From: JBLHKE01 sp047619485
GTDB lineage: Bacteria > Verrucomicrobiota > Verrucomicrobiia > Verrucomicrobiales > DEV007
Length of the DNA: 19,633 nt
Reading direction: 5' to 3'
Assembly (NCBI GenBank): GCA_047619485.1
Contig: JBLHKE010000043.1
Location: forward strand, 1-19,633
Part shown: piece by piece, positions 17,579 through 19,633 of the stretch
Numbering within the stretch: the first letter of the stretch is position 1
How the letters are laid out: each line of letters opens with the position of its first letter
Notes under the pieces: generated by a model
The model's database searches: none
Told to the model about the DNA's origin: nothing
What the model saw: only the letters and a program-made list of their open reading frames with translations
Made by a program: the position numbers and the translations under genes

Positions 17579-19153
17579 TCACTTCACTGGCGGCTGGTAG
17601 CCCGCTGGCGGTTGGACGACTTCGAAGTCGGCGCCTTTGACCTTGCGCAGCTCTTCGTGGATGGCAGGGATGCGCGGGTCGGGGGCGATCGAAATCGCCC
17701 ACTCGATCCCGTTGTCGGCAACAAACATGCCGTACTTTTTTAAGCCATCGAGGATCGTGCGCACGGTGGGCGAGAATCCGCTCGTATCGAAGTCTTGACG
17801 CAGCCGGAAGCGTTCGCCCATGCGCGGTAGATCCTCGTCGTTGCTGTGGCCGGCGTGGTGCGTTGCGGGGTAGACGTAGGCCTTGCGGCTACGGCGAATC
17901 GTGAAGCGCATGGCGTGCTCGACCGCACCGCGCTGCAGTTCGTCGTGGCGGATGACCGCGGGGAAGATAGGCAAGCCCGCAGCGTCGGCTGAAGTCCAGC
18001 CGTCTGGACGCAAGCGGTTGATCCTGAGGTCGAACACGGAAATCTGGTCGGCCGCCCATCCACCGCCCGTGCGCCCCATCACGAAGAACTCGTATAGTTT
18101 ACCGCCGGTCGGGTCGACGATGATCGCGTGTCGGTCGCCCTCGTAATTTGCGGGGCGGTGCTGCACTTCGGCCAGAGTCGGTTTCTTGCCGTCCCGGTGG
18201 TACCATTTCGGCCAGCCTTCGATTGGCAGGCTGTCCGGCACCGGGCACGGGCCGCGATCCGATTCACCGGGATAGGCCGCGATCTTGACTGCGACCTTCG
18301 GCTGATCCGGGGGCACGATCACATAGCACATATCCTCGTTCGCCCGAAGCACCTTGTCCCTGCCGATGCTGGCGACCATCTCGCGCGACTGCGGATGCAG
18401 CGGCCAATCCGACACCACCAAGTTCCATGGGTTATCCGGCGGGAAAACTTCCAACGCGGACAGGACGGCGTCGGCCTCGGCGGTGTCGAAAGCGATGACC
18501 TTGTCGACCTTCGGCATCGGTGTTGCCTTGATTCTCGTCAGGCGGGCAGGGTCTCCGCTCACCGTCGTGAGTTTACCAGCTGCGTACGGGCTGGCGGCGC
18601 TGGCGCCGTCGAGCCGGATGTCCCTGAAATACAAGGTCGGCGTCTCACCGGCCCCACAGGCGATGTACCATCTGATCACCTTGGCGAGGTCGGGGCTCGA
18701 GCCGTTGACGTTTGTCAGCTCGCCGATGGGGATGGCGACTGCATTTTTACCGGGCTTCAACTCGATCGGCCACACGACCCGTGTCTGATAGCTGGAGGTG
18801 CGTGAGTGTTTGACGTTGAACTCGAGGATTGCCTTTGAATTGCCGGGATTGAAAATCTGAAACTGGATGCTTTCGAACGCGGTCCAGTTTTTCACCTTCG
18901 ACGAGCGGTCGCCAAAGCTGTCGCCGGCGGCAAAGTCGACCTTCAGTGCTTTGTCGCCGAGAGCGTCCAACTCTTGGATCGACATTTTGGTCAAGCCTCC
19001 GCTTCCCGTATCGTTGGGGATCGCGCCTCCCGAAACGTTGAGCAAGGTGGCGCTGGACGATGACGGCCTAACTGGCGCCTGGCCGAGCGCAGCGCTGCCG
19101 AGATAGCCAGCAAGGGCGACTAGCCCCGCCAGCGAGAATACATTGGGTTTCAT
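17579..19153 (-). CDS. Secreted protein: carbohydrate-binding-like module plus an uncharacterised conserved domain
   Basis: A 524-residue protein with signal peptide MKPNVFSLAGLVALAGYLGS (cleavage near ALG-QA). Residues about 33-175 form a jelly-roll-like module (DKALKVDFAAGDSFGDRSS, FESIQFQIFNPGNS, IRWYIACGAGETPTLYFRDI). Residues about 237-520 are a conserved domain I know from many secreted bacterial proteins without a name: FPPDNPWNLVVSDWPLHPQS, HAIIVDPTGGKLYEFFVMGR, RPDGWTSADAAGLPIFPAVI, KAYVYPATHHAG, MFVADNG. Conserved His, Asp and Glu residues suggest an enzyme or metal/sugar-binding role, but I do not assign one. ATG 19153 is preferred to the in-frame ATG 19180 because it begins the signal peptide. 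It lies 23 bases after the stop of the gene at the right edge and is probably co-transcribed with it. Confidence 0.85.
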   Translation of the reverse strand: MKPNVFSLAGLVALAGYLGSAALGQAPVRPSSSSATLLNVSGGAIPNDTGSGGLTKMSIQELDALGDKALKVDFAAGDSFGDRSSKVKNWTAFESIQFQIFNPGNSKAILEFNVKHSRTSSYQTRVVWPIELKPGKNAVAIPIGELTNVNGSSPDLAKVIRWYIACGAGETPTLYFRDIRLDGASAASPYAAGKLTTVSGDPARLTRIKATPMPKVDKVIAFDTAEADAVLSALEVFPPDNPWNLVVSDWPLHPQSREMVASIGRDKVLRANEDMCYVIVPPDQPKVAVKIAAYPGESDRGPCPVPDSLPIEGWPKWYHRDGKKPTLAEVQHRPANYEGDRHAIIVDPTGGKLYEFFVMGRTGGGWAADQISVFDLRINRLRPDGWTSADAAGLPIFPAVIRHDELQRGAVEHAMRFTIRRSRKAYVYPATHHAGHSNDEDLPRMGERFRLRQDFDTSGFSPTVRTILDGLKKYGMFVADNGIEWAISIAPDPRIPAIHEELRKVKGADFEVVQPPAGYQPPVK

Positions 19154-19176
19154 GGTGTGATTGTAAGGATAACGGA

Positions 19177-19633
19177 TCACTCCAAATCAACCGCTCTCAA
19201 TCGCACGAAGCGCTCCGAGACCGATGCTTTGGGTGTCATGTCGCGGGCGTCCCATATCTGGAACAAGGGGTTGGAATCATCGACTAGCGTTTGCACGACG
19301 TCGGTCACTGCGCTGCTCCATGATTTCAAATCCCCGGACACCTCGGCGGACAAAGATGCATTGCCTGCGACCCGGGCACGCTGGTAGCGCAGTGTTAGGA
19401 AGCCGCCTTCGATTCGCGGTTGGGGAAGGTCTGCCCGATTCGCCACCAGCGGGTCGAGGGCGAGGAGAAACTCCATCAGGTTCGTGATCCCATCTTCGTC
19501 GGGGTCGGCGTCTTTGGCTGTCATTTGCTGGTTCGGCGCACCAAAATTCAGAACGACCCAACGGTCGTAGTCGGGCGTTGGGAGGGGATCGATTCCCGAA
19601 CTTAGCGCCCTCAGACGAATGAACCGCCTGGAG
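19177..19633 (-). CDS. C-terminal part of a large secreted protein with tandem tail domains (runs off right edge)
   Basis: The minus-strand frame is open from the window end to TGA-free codons ending at 19177, about 151 codons visible. It reads SRRFIRLRALSSGIDPLP, PDYDRWVVLNFGAPNQQM, ADPDEDGITNLMEFLLALDP, GGFLTLRYQRAR, SLSAEVSGDLKSWSS and finally RFVRLRAVDLE. The Asp-rich DPDEDG stretch resembles a calcium-binding thrombospondin type 3-like motif. The module from it to FVRLRA is the tail domain found at the C-termini of many secreted Verrucomicrobia proteins. The RRFIRLRA at the window edge matches the end of the same domain, so at least two copies appear to lie in tandem. An internal ATG at 19524 is not the true start. 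The catalytic part, if any, is outside the window. Confidence 0.75.
   Translation of the reverse strand, partial: SRRFIRLRALSSGIDPLPTPDYDRWVVLNFGAPNQQMTAKDADPDEDGITNLMEFLLALDPLVANRADLPQPRIEGGFLTLRYQRARVAGNASLSAEVSGDLKSWSSAVTDVVQTLVDDSNPLFQIWDARDMTPKASVSERFVRLRAVDLE

Noticed and set aside
1..19633. CRISPR array, tRNA, rRNA, insertion sequence or phage attachment site
   Set aside because: No regularly spaced repeats, cloverleaf-like sequences, transposase motifs or long terminal inverted repeats were found on reading both strands.

Overview
The window looks like a stretch of a GC-rich chromosome from the PVC superphylum, most likely Verrucomicrobiota. The grounds are a heme-bearing DUF1587/DUF1592/DUF1588/DUF1585-type protein followed directly by a Tat-exported DUF1552 protein, several secreted PQQ-like beta-propellers, an HzsA-related diheme protein, and a C-terminal 'DPDEDG..NLMEF..ALDPL' tail domain that I know mainly from Verrucomicrobia. 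Almost every recognisable product has a signal peptide, so this is an envelope/periplasm gene neighbourhood. No tRNA, rRNA, CRISPR array, transposase or phage gene was seen.

Layout. (1) 1-157, minus: a possible protein fragment running off the left edge. (2) 227-1484, plus: a broken gene joining a secreted beta-sandwich domain to the second half of a beta-propeller; two one-base losses interrupt it. (3) 1595-3867, plus: an exported transglutaminase-like protein and an exported class C-type serine hydrolase, 5 bases apart. (4) 3940-8007, plus: a 1355-codon HzsA-like diheme protein with two C-terminal carbohydrate-binding-like domains; an in-frame TGA at 4117-4119 separates its signal peptide from the rest. 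(5) 8019-8979, minus: a secreted beta-sandwich protein cut short by a frameshift; its lost C-terminal frame can still be read down to 8019, twelve bases from the end of the HzsA-like gene. (6) 9047-16426, plus: a tight four-gene cluster with gaps of 3, 7 and 5 bases (beta-propeller, serine hydrolase/sialidase-like fusion, DUF1592-type cytochrome, DUF1552 protein), followed by a highly charged exported protein at 16550-17404. (7) 17500-17545: inverted repeats between convergent genes. (8) 17579-19633, minus: an uncharacterised secreted protein, preceded by the 3' end of a large multi-domain secreted protein that continues past the right edge.

How the genes may work together: the 9047-16426 cluster resembles the planctomycete/verrucomicrobial secreted oxidation/hydrolysis modules thought to act on complex carbohydrates or esters. 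This is inference from gene families and linkage. Four frameshifts, all equivalent to a single missing base, plus one nonsense codon fall in genes whose frames are otherwise well kept. That may be ongoing gene decay, but a series of one-base deletions is also what long-read sequencing error produces, and I cannot separate the two from this sequence alone.
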